Notes: generated by a model not told the origin, from the sequence alone. A DNA stretch of 32,963 nt from Candidatus Poriferisocius aerobius (GCA_028278955.1 JAPYOC010000118.1:1-32963); one strand, 5' to 3'; positions 1 through 7,981 are shown, counted from the stretch's first letter. Made by a program: numbers and translations.

Positions 1-621
1 GAGGTGCTGGACGCCGACTTGACCGATCCGGCCGGGTTGGCCGCAGTCGAGAAGCGGGTGGCGGCCCCCGACGCGCCGATTGACTTGCTGGTGAACAACG
101 CCGGACTGGGCTACGAGGGGCTGTTCTGCGCCCAGGACGCCTCTGAGGTGTCGGAGACCATCAAGGTGAATGTGGTGGCGCTGGTGCGGTTGACCCACGC
201 CGCCCTCGGGGCCATGGTCGCCCGCGGCGGCGGCCAAGTGGTCCTCGTCTCGTCGATGGCCTCGCTTCAGGGGCTGCCCATGACCGCGGTCTACTCCGCC
301 ACCAAAGCGTTCATCACCAGTCTGGGCGAGGCGCTGCATGAGGAGCACAAGGGCACCGGAGTGGCGGTTACCACAGTGCTTCCCGGACTCACCCGCACCG
401 AGTTCCATCAAAGGGGGCGCTGGGACCTCGGCAAGTGGCCGTCGGTCGGCTGGCAGGACGCCGAGGCTGTAGCCCGTGAGGCGCTGAGAGCCGCAGCCCG
501 TCGCCGGCCCGAGGCCGTGACCGGTCGGCTCAACCGGCTGTTCGCGACGCTGTCCACCAAAGCCCCCCGCGGCGCTCGCCGGTCGATCTTGGGCTGGGCG
601 GCCCGCCGCCGCTGGCGGTGA
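1..621 (+). CDS. SDR-family NAD(P)-dependent oxidoreductase, 5'-partial
   Basis: C-terminal part of a short-chain dehydrogenase/reductase; the reading frame is open to base 1, so the true start and the N-terminal glycine-rich cofactor motif lie outside the window. Visible family features are the NNAG structural motif (in LLVNNAGLGYEG), the catalytic serine region VLVSSMAS, and the YSATK catalytic Tyr-x3-Lys. These give a classical Rossmann-fold oxidoreductase, probably cytoplasmic. The substrate cannot be read from sequence. The C-terminus is rich in arginine (end ARRRWR). The stop codon overlaps the first unit of a 14-bp triplicate repeat. Certain as SDR, unknown in specific function. Confidence 0.9.
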   Translation, partial: EVLDADLTDPAGLAAVEKRVAAPDAPIDLLVNNAGLGYEGLFCAQDASEVSETIKVNVVALVRLTHAALGAMVARGGGQVVLVSSMASLQGLPMTAVYSATKAFITSLGEALHEEHKGTGVAVTTVLPGLTRTEFHQRGRWDLGKWPSVGWQDAEAVAREALRAAARRRPEAVTGRLNRLFATLSTKAPRGARRSILGWAARRRWR

Positions 622-661
622 ATTCCCAGGGTCGAATTCCCAGGGTCGAATTTGCAGGGTT
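620..661. repeat. Three tandem copies of a 14-bp unit
   Basis: GAATTCCCAGGGTC occurs at 620-633 and exactly again at 634-647, followed by a diverged copy at 648-661 (GAATTTGCAGGGTT). It starts on the last bases of the SDR gene and lies in the gap before the convergent glpX end. No function is evident; it may be replication slippage. Confidence 0.85.
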
Positions 662-706
662 CGGCTACCTTGCCGACGGTGGCTGTGCCCACTCGGCGGC
701 CGGCCG

Positions 707-1705
707 CTAGCCGAACTCCACCGAGGAGAAGCTGGTCAGCTTTTCCATCTGGTGGTTGGCGTTTACCAGCCGCACTGTGCCCGACTTCGACCTCATCACC
801 AGGGACTGCGTGCTGGCGTGGTTCTTGTGGTAGTGAACGCCCTTGAGCAGTTCGCCGTCGGTGATGCCGGTGGCGGCGAAGAAGCAGTTGTCGCTCTGCA
901 CCAAGTCGTCGGTGGTGAGCACTTTGGTTGTGTCGCGGCCCAGCTTCTCTGCTCCTTTTCGCTCCATCTCGTTGCGGGGCCAGAGCCGCCCGAGCAGTTC
1001 TCCGCCCATGCACTTGAGGGCGGCGGCGGCGATGACGCCCTCCGGGGTGCCGCCGATGCCGAACAGGATGTCGGCGCCCGAGTCGGGCCACGCGGTGGAG
1101 ATGGCGCCGGCCACGTCGCCGTCGGGGATGAGGCGGATGCGAGCCCCGGTATCGCGCACCTCGGCGATGAGCTCGGAGTGGCGGTCGCGGTCGAGGATCA
1201 CCGCGGTCACATCCCGCACCGACTCGCTCTTGGCCTCGGCTACCAGCTCGAGGTTTTGAGCGGGGGAGTTGTCCAATGAGATGCCGTGCCCGGCGCATTC
1301 GGGGCCGAAGGCGATCTTCTCCATGTAGACACACGGTCCCGGGTTGAACATGCTGCCCCGGTCGGCGACCGCGATCACCGAAAGGGCGTTGCTCCGGCCC
1401 AGCGAGGTAAGCGTGGTGCCGTCGATCGGATCCACGGCGATGTCGCATTCTGGGGGCGTGCCGTCGCCGAGCAACTCTCCGTTGTAGAGCATGGGGGCCT
1501 CGTCTTTCTCGCCTTCGCCGATCACCACGGCCCCATCCATCGGCACAGTGCGAAGCAGCACCCGCATGGCCTCCACCGCGGCGGCGTCGGCCCCTTCTTT
1601 GTCGCCCCGGCCCATCCACCGGGAAGCGGCCAGTGCCGCGACCTCGGTCACTCTGACCAACTCCATCGCCAAGTTGCGGTCGGGGGCTTCAGGTGACGCG
1701 TTCAC
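707..1705 (-). CDS. glpX: Class II fructose-1,6-bisphosphatase (GlpX)
   Basis: Hydrolyses fructose 1,6-bisphosphate to fructose 6-phosphate in gluconeogenesis; cytoplasmic and metal dependent. The lithium-sensitive phosphatase fold is shown by the acidic [11 protein letters not shown] segment (about residues 63-72), the DPIDGTT metal-binding motif (Asp92, Asp95) and [20 protein letters not shown] near the middle. The GTG start at 1705 is chosen because the GlpX family is about 330 residues long, the upstream extension is low-complexity, and GGAG lies just before it; this gives 332 residues. A TACGGT hexamer lies 8 nt upstream. Convergent with the SDR gene and divergent from the zinc-ribbon gene at 1852. 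Identity is certain; the start is likely. Confidence 0.93.
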   Translation of the reverse strand: MNASPEAPDRNLAMELVRVTEVAALAASRWMGRGDKEGADAAAVEAMRVLLRTVPMDGAVVIGEGEKDEAPMLYNGELLGDGTPPECDIAVDPIDGTTLTSLGRSNALSVIAVADRGSMFNPGPCVYMEKIAFGPECAGHGISLDNSPAQNLELVAEAKSESVRDVTAVILDRDRHSELIAEVRDTGARIRLIPDGDVAGAISTAWPDSGADILFGIGGTPEGVIAAAALKCMGGELLGRLWPRNEMERKGAEKLGRDTTKVLTTDDLVQSDNCFFAATGITDGELLKGVHYHKNHASTQSLVMRSKSGTVRLVNANHQMEKLTSFSSVEFG

Positions 1706-1809
1706 GCTGCTCCACCGTAGCGTCGTTGTGCCGCCTGCTTCATCCCCTGTGCGCAAATCGCCGGGGTTTCTGTCTCGCGTGACGGGCGCCTGGGGCTGCG
1801 ACCTTGCCG

Positions 1810-1840
1810 CTGCGATCTGAAACCCCTCTGCGATCTGAAA
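1810..1840. repeat. Two direct 13-bp repeats upstream of the zinc-ribbon gene
   Basis: CTGCGATCTGAAA is present at 1810-1822 and 1828-1840, an 18-bp period, with a degenerate CTGCGA copy starting at 1796. The second copy runs into the AACAAT -10-like hexamer of the gene at 1852. The pair could be an operator or a small duplication; which is not known. Confidence 0.6.
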
Positions 1841-1844
1841 CAAT
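1839..1844 (+). promoter_or_regulatory. Candidate -10 hexamer, leaderless, for the gene at 1852
   Basis: AACAAT lies 7 nt before the ATG at 1852. The spacing would put transcription start at or next to the start codon. No convincing -35 is seen. Confidence 0.4.
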
Positions 1845-1851
1845 TGTCAGC

Positions 1852-2658
1852 ATGGCTTGGTGCTTTCAGTGCGGCGCTGACTGCGGCGGCGAGGCTTTGG
1901 AGTGCGCGGAGTGCGGGGTAGCCGCGTTCCCCACGCCGCCGCAGTCAGCCGAAGAGGTAGGCGATCCCGACGATGAGCAGATGGCCTATGAGTTCCACGA
2001 GTGGGTCTACGACGCCCGCAGCGGTTTGGAGGCCGAGCTGCGGGCCCGGGAGCTGGAGCACGCCTGGCTGGGCCCGACGCTGATCGTGCGGGAGGCCGAC
2101 GAAGAAGCGGTGGACGAGGCGGTTGAGAGCGTGTTGCGAGCCCGGCTCCCCACGCTCGACAAGGACGAGCCTGCGGTGGTGTACGAGTGGGGAGACTACG
2201 CCGACGATGACCGGGCCGAGGTGCTGAGCGAGCTGTTGAGCGAGGGGATCGCCCACAACCTAGACAACGACGGCAACCTGGAGGTGGCCGAAACCGACGA
2301 GGGGGCGGTGGACGCGTTGTTCGACCGGCTTTCTGCGGCTGCGTCCCAGCGCGAGTTCGGGCCGGGACTGCCGGGAGTGGAGCCCTATCAGGTGCTGGAG
2401 GCGTTGTTCTTCTCGGCCGACCGGCTCCGCCGCAACCCTGCCGATGTCAAGGGGGTGGAGGACTTCGCCATCGCCTGCGAGCAGGTGGTGCAGCTGCGCC
2501 TGCCGTGGGGTTACGACGCCGAGTTCTGGCGGGCCATGCTGGATGCCGCCGAGGGGCTGCGGGAGGCCATCGTGGCCGGCCCCGATCCGACCGAGGGTGA
2601 GACTGTCGTCGAGCAGGCCGCCCTGGCCCTGCGAGATTTGCTGCGGCGATACCTGTGA
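1852..2658 (+). CDS. Zinc-ribbon-like hypothetical protein
   Basis: Protein of 268 residues that I do not recognise as a named family. The N-terminus carries paired cysteines (Cys4, Cys7, Cys18, Cys21, plus Cys11) typical of a small zinc ribbon. An acidic alpha/beta region follows (LIVREADEEAVDEAVESVLRARLP, about 80-103), which looks like the fold of putative signal-transducing DUF2007-like proteins, and then a helical acidic C-terminus. No signal peptide or membrane segment. The ATG at 1852 is chosen because the cysteine motif starts at residue 4 and a -10-like hexamer sits 7 nt upstream. The stop TGA overlaps the ATG of the downstream hydrolase by one base, so the two are probably translationally coupled. 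Confidence 0.75.
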   Translation: MAWCFQCGADCGGEALECAECGVAAFPTPPQSAEEVGDPDDEQMAYEFHEWVYDARSGLEAELRARELEHAWLGPTLIVREADEEAVDEAVESVLRARLPTLDKDEPAVVYEWGDYADDDRAEVLSELLSEGIAHNLDNDGNLEVAETDEGAVDALFDRLSAAASQREFGPGLPGVEPYQVLEALFFSADRLRRNPADVKGVEDFAIACEQVVQLRLPWGYDAEFWRAMLDAAEGLREAIVAGPDPTEGETVVEQAALALRDLLRRYL

Positions 2659-3227
2659 TGGGGGCGCGGGTCGTTCGGGGAATGGTTTTGACCCACGGCG
2701 CGGGCGGCGACCGCGACCAGCACACGCTGGCGGCCATCGCCGAGGGACTGGCCCCCCTGCCGGTGGAGCGCGTCAACTTCCCCTATCGGAACCAGGGCCG
2801 CCGCCCCCCCGACCGGGCTGCCAAGCTGCTGGCCTTTCTGCACGAGGAGGTGCCGGCCATCGCCGCCCGCCTGGGGGCCGATCCCGGCTGCTTGGTGCTG
2901 GGCGGCCGGTCTATGGGCGGCCGGATGTGCTCGATGGCGGTGGCCGACGGACTGCCCGCCGCCGGGCTGGTGCTGTTGAGCTACCCCCTGCACCCGCCGA
3001 AAAAGCCCGAGAACCTCCGGACCGGGCATTTCGCCGCCCTGAGGGTGCCCTGCCTGTTCATCTCCGGCGACCGCGACCCTTTCGGCACTCCCGAGGAGTT
3101 CGGCGCCCACCTGCCGGACATCAAGGGCCCGGTGACCACGGTGTGGCTCCGAGGCGAGGGGCACGACCCCAAGAGGGCGGACGGGCCGATCGTCGCCGCC
3201 GTGGGCAGTTGGCTGGAATCCCTGTAG
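2658..3227 (+). CDS. Small alpha/beta hydrolase (TEX30/KANL3-like)
   Basis: Serine hydrolase of 189 residues. The nucleophile elbow is GGRSMGGR (Ser85), a candidate acid is in SGDRDPF (Asp140), and the histidine is in GEGHDP (His169). The oxyanion-side strand reads LTHGAGGDRD near the N-terminus. The short length and the GGRSMGGR/RDPFG motifs resemble the dienelactone-hydrolase-like TEX30/KANL3 group; the substrate is unknown. Its ATG overlaps the TGA of the zinc-ribbon gene (TGATG), so the two share a transcript. A GTG three bases earlier is an alternative start. Confidence 0.85.
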   Translation: MGARVVRGMVLTHGAGGDRDQHTLAAIAEGLAPLPVERVNFPYRNQGRRPPDRAAKLLAFLHEEVPAIAARLGADPGCLVLGGRSMGGRMCSMAVADGLPAAGLVLLSYPLHPPKKPENLRTGHFAALRVPCLFISGDRDPFGTPEEFGAHLPDIKGPVTTVWLRGEGHDPKRADGPIVAAVGSWLESL

Positions 3228-3260
3228 CGCACGTTCCCGCCGCCCTCTTTTCGCTCCTGC

Positions 3261-4772
3261 TCATCTATCCTCGGGGTTCAACTCCTCCAGGGATCTTCTA
3301 GTGGTCTCGGGGTAGAACAGGAGCACGAGGACGGCGACGAGGATGGGGCCGGCAACCAAGACGCTGAACGCGGTCCCGTAGCCCCAGGCGTCGGCCATCA
3401 CCCCGGCGGCGGCGAGCCCGGTGGCGCTTCCGGCCACACCGGCCATGCCGAGGAGCCCATTGGACTCCGACCGGCGGGCGGTGCCGAACATCTCTGCTCG
3501 GTACACGCCCAGCGTGGGCACCGTGGTGGCGGTCATCAGCGTTCCGGCGGCGATGAGAACCCACATGGGCCAGCCCGCCAAGGTGAAGTGCCACAGGGTG
3601 AGCAGCGCACCGCCGCTCGCGCCGATCGAGGCCAGGATGCGCCGGCCCCGCAGGTCGGCCAGCTTACCCGCGACGAGCATGGCCGGTCCGGCGGTCCAGG
3701 CGGTGAGCAGGGTGAATACCGTGATCTTGGTGGCGCTGAAGCCCCGTTCATCCCGCAAGAAGTCGTTTTGCAGCTGAGAGGCCGGGGCGGCGAACGCCAG
3801 TACGGCGAACGATGTCACGGCCAAGAGCAGCAGCCTGAAGGGGTACTCCGTTGGTGATTTGGTCCGAGGCTGTCGGCGGGCCGCTTCGAACCGCTGCGAT
3901 TCGGGGAGCCGGCGGGCGGCGAACAGCACCAGGGGCAGTCCGGCCAGGGCCAACAGGAAGCTGAACCGCCAGGCGGCAACCCCGAGGTCGGCGAGGGGTA
4001 CGGACCCGACGGCCATTCCTGAGCCCAGCCCGGCGGCCAACCCCAGCATGGAGGACACAAAGGCCCGGGAGCCCGCAGGGGCCTCTTCGAGGGCGAACAC
4101 GAAGATGAGCAGTGCCATGGCGTGGGACAGGCCTCGGGAGGTCGCCTGGACGGCGGTCAGCGAGGCCAAGTCGGCGACCAGCGACGTTGCCGCCGAGGCC
4201 AAGATCGCGCCGGTTGCGGCAGAGAGCAGGATGCGCCGGCGGCCCTTCCGGTCGGCCAGCGCGGCCACAGCCACCGTGATCAGGATGCTGAGTCGGATCA
4301 GCGACAGGGCAAAGCCCGCTGCTGCTTTGCTCTCGCCGAACTCGTCCCGGGCAAAGGTGATCGTCTGGCCCAGCAACGTGCCCAAGAACCCGGCGATGAC
4401 GGCCAGCGTGGCCAGCACGGCCACGATCTGAGCTTGCCGGGCGGTGAAGCGGTCGGGAGGGTGCCACCAGGGAAAGTCCCGCCCCCGGCGCAAGGCGCGG
4501 CCGAACGGGATGGTGAACAGCACCCGCCAAACCGGGACGGCCAGCTGGTAGTCGAACTGCTCGGTGATCTCGACGCGGCCGGCGCCGATGGGCTCGACGG
4601 TGACCGTGCGGCGGTAGCGACGAACCGGCCCTTGTTCGGCTGAGAAGGCGCCGCCGCTCTCGGCGCGCTCCAAAACGATGTCGCAGCGGGGGGTCAGCAG
4701 GCCCCGGGGGCCATGCAGCACGCCATCGGCGGCATCGGCGCTCAGGGCGAGACGAGAAATCACTCGGGGCAT
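3261..4772 (-). CDS. MFS transporter with a soluble N-terminal extension
   Basis: 503-residue major facilitator protein with about twelve hydrophobic segments from residue 115 to the C-terminus. Motif A-like loops occur twice, ADRKGRRR after TM2 and ADLRGRR after TM8, as expected from the internal MFS duplication. Loop PESQRFEAARR follows TM6, and PETTRRSLEEL at the C-terminus recalls the sugar/metabolite porter group. Residues 1-113 are not membrane-like: an alpha/beta stretch (YRRTVTVEPIGAGRVEITEQF) ends in a tryptophan-rich WWHPPDRF motif just before TM1, possibly an SRPBCC-like ligand-binding module. Substrate unknown. Divergent from murA, 98 bases apart. Confidence 0.88.
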   Translation of the reverse strand: MPRVISRLALSADAADGVLHGPRGLLTPRCDIVLERAESGGAFSAEQGPVRRYRRTVTVEPIGAGRVEITEQFDYQLAVPVWRVLFTIPFGRALRRGRDFPWWHPPDRFTARQAQIVAVLATLAVIAGFLGTLLGQTITFARDEFGESKAAAGFALSLIRLSILITVAVAALADRKGRRRILLSAATGAILASAATSLVADLASLTAVQATSRGLSHAMALLIFVFALEEAPAGSRAFVSSMLGLAAGLGSGMAVGSVPLADLGVAAWRFSFLLALAGLPLVLFAARRLPESQRFEAARRQPRTKSPTEYPFRLLLLAVTSFAVLAFAAPASQLQNDFLRDERGFSATKITVFTLLTAWTAGPAMLVAGKLADLRGRRILASIGASGGALLTLWHFTLAGWPMWVLIAAGTLMTATTVPTLGVYRAEMFGTARRSESNGLLGMAGVAGSATGLAAAGVMADAWGYGTAFSVLVAGPILVAVLVLLFYPETTRRSLEELNPEDR

Positions 4773-4858
4773 GGGCGGGAGGGACTTTACTCCCAGATGG
4801 CGGCCGAGCTGCGGGGCGGTGTTCTCGGCTCTGACATCGGCGACGCGGGCGCAGGCAC

Positions 4859-4864
4859 AATACT
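4859..4864 (+). promoter_or_regulatory. Candidate -10 hexamer for murA
   Basis: AATACT sits exactly 6 nt before the GTG start of murA at 4871, consistent with a leaderless transcript. CTGACA at 4831 is too far away (22-nt spacer) to be a standard -35. Confidence 0.45.
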
Positions 4865-4870
4865 GGTGGG

Positions 4871-6163
4871 GTGCAGCGCGTCCATCCAGAGGACTCTGAG
4901 CGGCAGGACCGCATCGAGGTGCGGGGCGGCGGTCCCCTCGAGGGGCCGGTGGCTATCAGCGGGGCCAAGAACTCGGTGCTGAAGCTCATGGCCGCCAGCC
5001 TGCTCACCGAGGGCACGTTCACGCTCCGCAATGTGCCTGACATCGACGATGTGGCAGTGATGGCCGACGTGTTGCGGGCCATGGGAGTCGCGGTCCGCCG
5101 AATCGGCGACGCTCTGGTCATCGAGCGCCCCGCGGCCATCACGCCCGAGGCGCCCTATGCGCTGACCGAGCGGCTGCGGGCTTCCACAGCGGTGCTCGGG
5201 CCCCTTCTGGCCGGGACCGGGCACGCTCGGGTGGCCCTGCCCGGCGGCGACGATTTCGGTCCCCGGCCCATCGACATGCACATCGCCGGGCTAGAGGCCA
5301 TCGGCTGCCGGTTCGAGATCGCCGGCGGCGATGTCCATGCCACCGCAGACAACCTGGTGGGCGATTCGGTGCTGTTGGAGTTCCCCAGCGTGGGAGCGAC
5401 TGAGAACGTGATGATGGCCGCCGTCCGGGCCAAGGGCACCACCGTGATCGACAACGCCGCCCGAGAGCCCGAGATCGCAGATCTGGCCGGGTTCTTGAAC
5501 CGCATGGGCGGCCAGGTGACCGGGGCGGGAACCTCCACCATCACCGTAGAGGGGGTGGAGGAGCTGTGCCCGGTGGACCACGCCGTGGTGAGCGACCGGA
5601 TCGAGGCGGCCACGTTCTTGGCTGCGGTGGGGATGGCCGGCGGTGAGATCACCCTGGTGGGCGCCCGGCCCGATCACATGGCGATGCTGTGCCGCAAGCT
5701 GGGAGAGATGGGAGTGCGCACGTCGCCCGACCCCGACGGGATATGGGCGATGTGTACCGGACGGCTCCGGTCGGTTGACGTCTCGACGCTGCCGTATCCC
5801 GGCTTGCCCACCGACTGCAAGCCGCTGCTGGTGGCCATGCTGTCGGTGGCCGAGGGAGTGGGGATCGTGACCGAGAACCTGTTCTCGGGCCGGTTCCGCT
5901 ACGTGGACGAGTTGATGCGCATGGGCGCCGATATCCGCACCGAAAGCCACCATGCGGTGATCCGAGGGGTGGAGAGCCTCAGCGGTGCGCCGGTGCGGGC
6001 ATCCGACATCCGGGCGGGCGCCGCGTTGGTGGTGGCCGGATTGGCGGCTGACGGGGTGACCGCAGTAGCCGACCCCCACCACATTGACCGGGGCTACGAG
6101 GATTTCGCCGGCAAGCTCAGCGCTTTGGGCGGCGATGTCCGAAGGCTGCGGCCGGTTGGTTAG
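4871..6163 (+). CDS. murA: UDP-N-acetylglucosamine 1-carboxyvinyltransferase (MurA)
   Basis: First committed step of peptidoglycan synthesis: transfers enolpyruvate from PEP to UDP-GlcNAc in the cytoplasm. 430 residues, normal for the family. Recognised by SGAKNSVLKLMAASLL (substrate-binding Lys33-Asn34), the RASTAVLGPLLAG helix and the PEP loop LPGGDDFGPRPIDMH. In that loop the usual catalytic cysteine (Cys115 of E. coli) is Asp127, codon GAC at 5249-5251. This Cys-to-Asp change is known from Mycobacterium and Chlamydia MurA and makes the enzyme insensitive to fosfomycin. The GTG start is placed by a -10-like hexamer 6 nt upstream. A strong GC hairpin follows the stop directly. Confidence 0.95.
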   Translation: MQRVHPEDSERQDRIEVRGGGPLEGPVAISGAKNSVLKLMAASLLTEGTFTLRNVPDIDDVAVMADVLRAMGVAVRRIGDALVIERPAAITPEAPYALTERLRASTAVLGPLLAGTGHARVALPGGDDFGPRPIDMHIAGLEAIGCRFEIAGGDVHATADNLVGDSVLLEFPSVGATENVMMAAVRAKGTTVIDNAAREPEIADLAGFLNRMGGQVTGAGTSTITVEGVEELCPVDHAVVSDRIEAATFLAAVGMAGGEITLVGARPDHMAMLCRKLGEMGVRTSPDPDGIWAMCTGRLRSVDVSTLPYPGLPTDCKPLLVAMLSVAEGVGIVTENLFSGRFRYVDELMRMGADIRTESHHAVIRGVESLSGAPVRASDIRAGAALVVAGLAADGVTAVADPHHIDRGYEDFAGKLSALGGDVRRLRPVG

Positions 6164-6182
6164 CCCGGGGCCGCCCCCGGGC
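6163..6182. terminator. Perfect 8-bp GC hairpin after murA
   Basis: GCCCGGGG at 6163-6170 pairs perfectly with CCCCGGGC at 6175-6182 around a 4-nt loop. The stem begins on the last base of the murA stop codon. No T-tract follows, so it would be a U-less terminator or mRNA 3'-end stabiliser. It lies between the convergent murA and the small minus-strand gene, so it could serve both. Confidence 0.55.
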
Positions 6183-6222
6183 CGGTGCTGCCGGGCCGAT
6201 GGCTGCGGAGATGCCCCGGCGA

Positions 6223-6390
6223 CTAGCCGTCTCGGCTCTGCGGGCTTTTCGGGGCTTGCCGCCGGTTGCGCTGCGCCGCCCGCCGATTTGCCAGCAACAG
6301 CAAGCCGGCGAGCAGGGCCAGGGGCGCGGCCACTAAGAGGATCTCGTCCCAGCCCCCCTGGTGGGCCAACAAGGCTGCCAGTGCTCTCAC
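6223..6390 (-). CDS. Small single-pass membrane protein
   Basis: Predicted protein of 55 residues from GTG at 6390. It has a short N-terminal helix, a Trp-Asp-Glu turn (GGWDEILL), one hydrophobic span (about residues 15-31, ILLVAAPLALLAGLLLL), and then a basic tail rich in Arg, Gln and Lys, which implies a cytoplasmic C-terminus. CAGACT lies 7 nt upstream of the GTG, matching the spacing seen for other genes here and supporting the start. Convergent with murA and divergent from nfuA. No function can be assigned; it could be spurious, but composition and promoter signal favour a real gene. Confidence 0.55.
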   Translation of the reverse strand: MRALAALLAHQGGWDEILLVAAPLALLAGLLLLANRRAAQRNRRQAPKSPQSRDG

Positions 6391-6485
6391 GGGGTTGAGT
6401 CTGCCAGAAGAGCAAGGACGCAAGGAGATGGGATAGGCGGAGAGATGGGATGGGCGGGTAGGTTGGCGAACCGGGTTCCGGCTGA

Positions 6486-6491
6486 GACAAT
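6486..6491 (+). promoter_or_regulatory. Candidate -10 hexamer for the Nfu-type gene
   Basis: GACAAT lies 6 nt before the GTG at 6498. The purine-rich spacer AAAGGG is too close to the start to act as a normal Shine-Dalgarno site. Confidence 0.4.
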
Positions 6492-6497
6492 AAAGGG

Positions 6498-6761
6498 GTG
6501 AAAGATGCCGTTGCCCAGGTGATCGAGGCCATCCGCCCTGCGGTGCAGGCCGACGACGGGGACATCTTCCTGCGGGGAGTGGACGAGGAGACCGGCGTGG
6601 TCAGCGTGGAGCTGGTGGGGGCCTGCGTGAGCTGTCCGGCCTCGACCGTGACCTTGAAGGCCGGGGTGGAGCGGATACTCAAAGACCGGGTGCCAGGGGT
6701 CACCGAGGTGGTGAACGTGGGCCAGAGCCTGCTGAGCGACGGCTCGCCGGTGGGCCTGTAG
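6498..6761 (+). CDS. NifU-family (Nfu) Fe-S scaffold/carrier domain protein
   Basis: A stand-alone Nfu domain of 87 residues. The defining CxxC motif is Cys43-Cys46 in GACVSCPAST; two such pairs in a dimer hold a [4Fe-4S] cluster for delivery to apoproteins. The sequence before it (VIEAIRPAVQADDGDIFLRGV) is the conserved start of the domain, and the end (VPGVTEVVNV) is also typical. Cytoplasmic. Started at GTG 6498 because the domain begins immediately and a -10-like hexamer is 6 nt upstream. Two Fe-S client genes, ilvD and the Rieske remnant, lie elsewhere in the window, as does a cysteine desulfurase at 7995. No physical linkage to a SUF operon is seen. Confidence 0.93.
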   Translation: MKDAVAQVIEAIRPAVQADDGDIFLRGVDEETGVVSVELVGACVSCPASTVTLKAGVERILKDRVPGVTEVVNVGQSLLSDGSPVGL

Positions 6762-6782
6762 CCAACCTGCTTTCGCCTCCGC

Positions 6783-7469
6783 ATGGTCCCGCAGCGAGCC
6801 GACGGCTGGTACGTCAGCTATGGGCTGATCGCCGCCAACGTGGTTGTGTTCATCGTGGGCACAGCCATGGGCGACAGCATCTATGGCCGCAATGCCGGCG
6901 ACGGCCTGATCGTCGAGGCCGCCACCTGGGGGCCGGCCATCGACGCGCTCGACGAGTGGTGGCGGGTGCTCACCGGCGGTTTCCTGCACCATGGCCTGTT
7001 CCATTTGGCGGTGAACATGTTCTCGCTCTACGTGCTCGGGCTGGTTGTGGAGCGATCGATAGGCCGGGTGCCGTTTGCCGCGGTCTATCTCTCCTCATTG
7101 GTGAGCGGGTCGTTCGGGGCGCTGATCGAGACGCCCAACTCGCTGGTCGCCGGGGCCTCGGGCGCCATTTTCGGGCTGATGGGCGCCTTGGCCGCCCTGT
7201 CGCTGGCCCAGGGGGTGGGTTTGTTCCAGACCCCGATCGGGCCGATTCTGGCCATCAACCTGGTGATCAGCCTCACGGTGAGCTCGGTGTCGCTGGGCGG
7301 CCACGTCGGCGGGTTCGTCGGCGGCTTTCTCGTGGGCGCCGCAGCCGCTCAGGCCATCCGCCGACAGCAACACACCGCCACGGCCCCCCTGCTGGCGGCC
7401 CTGGCGGTGGCCGCGGTGTCCTTTGCCGGGTCGCTTTGGGCCGCTTCGCGCTGGGTGGAGGGGTATTAG
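6783..7469 (+). CDS. Rhomboid-family intramembrane serine protease
   Basis: 228-residue polytopic membrane protease with about six hydrophobic segments and no N-terminal zinc finger. Catalytic dyad: Ser126 in GASGAIFG and His174 in GGHVGGFVGG. The family's HxxxHxxxN signature is present as His70-x3-His74-x3-Asn78 (HHGLFHLAVN). It cleaves transmembrane substrates within the bilayer; the substrate is unknown. Starts 21 nt after the Nfu gene on the same strand, so probably cotranscribed. Its stop is one base from the stop of the convergent SRPBCC gene. Confidence 0.93.
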   Translation: MVPQRADGWYVSYGLIAANVVVFIVGTAMGDSIYGRNAGDGLIVEAATWGPAIDALDEWWRVLTGGFLHHGLFHLAVNMFSLYVLGLVVERSIGRVPFAAVYLSSLVSGSFGALIETPNSLVAGASGAIFGLMGALAALSLAQGVGLFQTPIGPILAINLVISLTVSSVSLGGHVGGFVGGFLVGAAAAQAIRRQQHTATAPLLAALAVAAVSFAGSLWAASRWVEGY

Positions 7470-7470
7470 T

Positions 7471-7911
7471 CTAGCCCGCCGCGAACTGGGCTCGCAGCGC
7501 CCTGAGGTTGCGGCGCCACACCCACTCGAGGATGCGGGCCCCGAAGACGTCGCCCAAACGGCCCCCCATCCACCAGGGGAATTGCAGCTCTTCGGTCCAG
7601 CAGAACTCGGTGCGGTCGGTGCCCGCCGGCGCAAGGGCGAACCGCCCCTCGCCGGTGACCAGCCCGGCGTGGCGCACTCCAATGGCCTCCCGGTCGGCCC
7701 ATTCGGTGACCACCATGGCATCGTTGAGGCGAAGGGGGCCGATCTTGGTACGGCAGTCGAAGGCGGTGCCCACTCCCTCGGTCTGCTCGCCGTGGAAGGA
7801 TATCGATTCGGCGTCGGCCATCCACTCGGTGTGGCAGTCGATGCGGCGCACGTACTCCCACACCGCGTCTATGGGCGCCTCGATGGTGGTGGAAACCCTG
7901 ATCTTGGCCAT
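7471..7911 (-). CDS. SRPBCC-family protein (polyketide cyclase/dehydrase-like)
   Basis: 146 residues with the START/Bet-v1-like pattern: an N-terminal beta strand (KIRVSTTIEAPIDAVWEYV), the motif CHTEWMADAESISF, alternating strands with repeated Trp/Glu, and a long C-terminal helix (ILEWVWRRNLRALRAQF). This fold binds hydrophobic ligands in a cytoplasmic cavity; no ligand can be named. The ATG at 7911 is preferred to a GTG at 7917 because a TAAGAT hexamer (7920-7925 on the complement) sits 8 nt upstream of the ATG, too close to the GTG. Divergent from the cysteine desulfurase. Confidence 0.88.
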   Translation of the reverse strand: MAKIRVSTTIEAPIDAVWEYVRRIDCHTEWMADAESISFHGEQTEGVGTAFDCRTKIGPLRLNDAMVVTEWADREAIGVRHAGLVTGEGRFALAPAGTDRTEFCWTEELQFPWWMGGRLGDVFGARILEWVWRRNLRALRAQFAAG

Positions 7912-7981
7912 TGGCACCGATCTTAGAGGGGGTCCTGCCGCCTCGAGGCAAACGGTGGGGGCGGCACAAGCGGCGGCACCG

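Noticed and set aside
620-661. CRISPR-like repeat
   Set aside because: The units are directly adjacent without spacers, only 14 bases long, and there are only three of them, with no cas genes nearby.
408-1619. Long minus-strand frame of about 400 codons over the SDR end and glpX
   Set aside because: Arg/His-rich, with no family motifs, and in a different frame from GlpX, whose motifs are clear. It is a high-GC shadow.
5291-6784. Minus-strand frame of nearly 500 codons across murA and the Nfu-type gene
   Set aside because: Low-complexity and opposite to well-supported genes. Such frames are common when GC is high.
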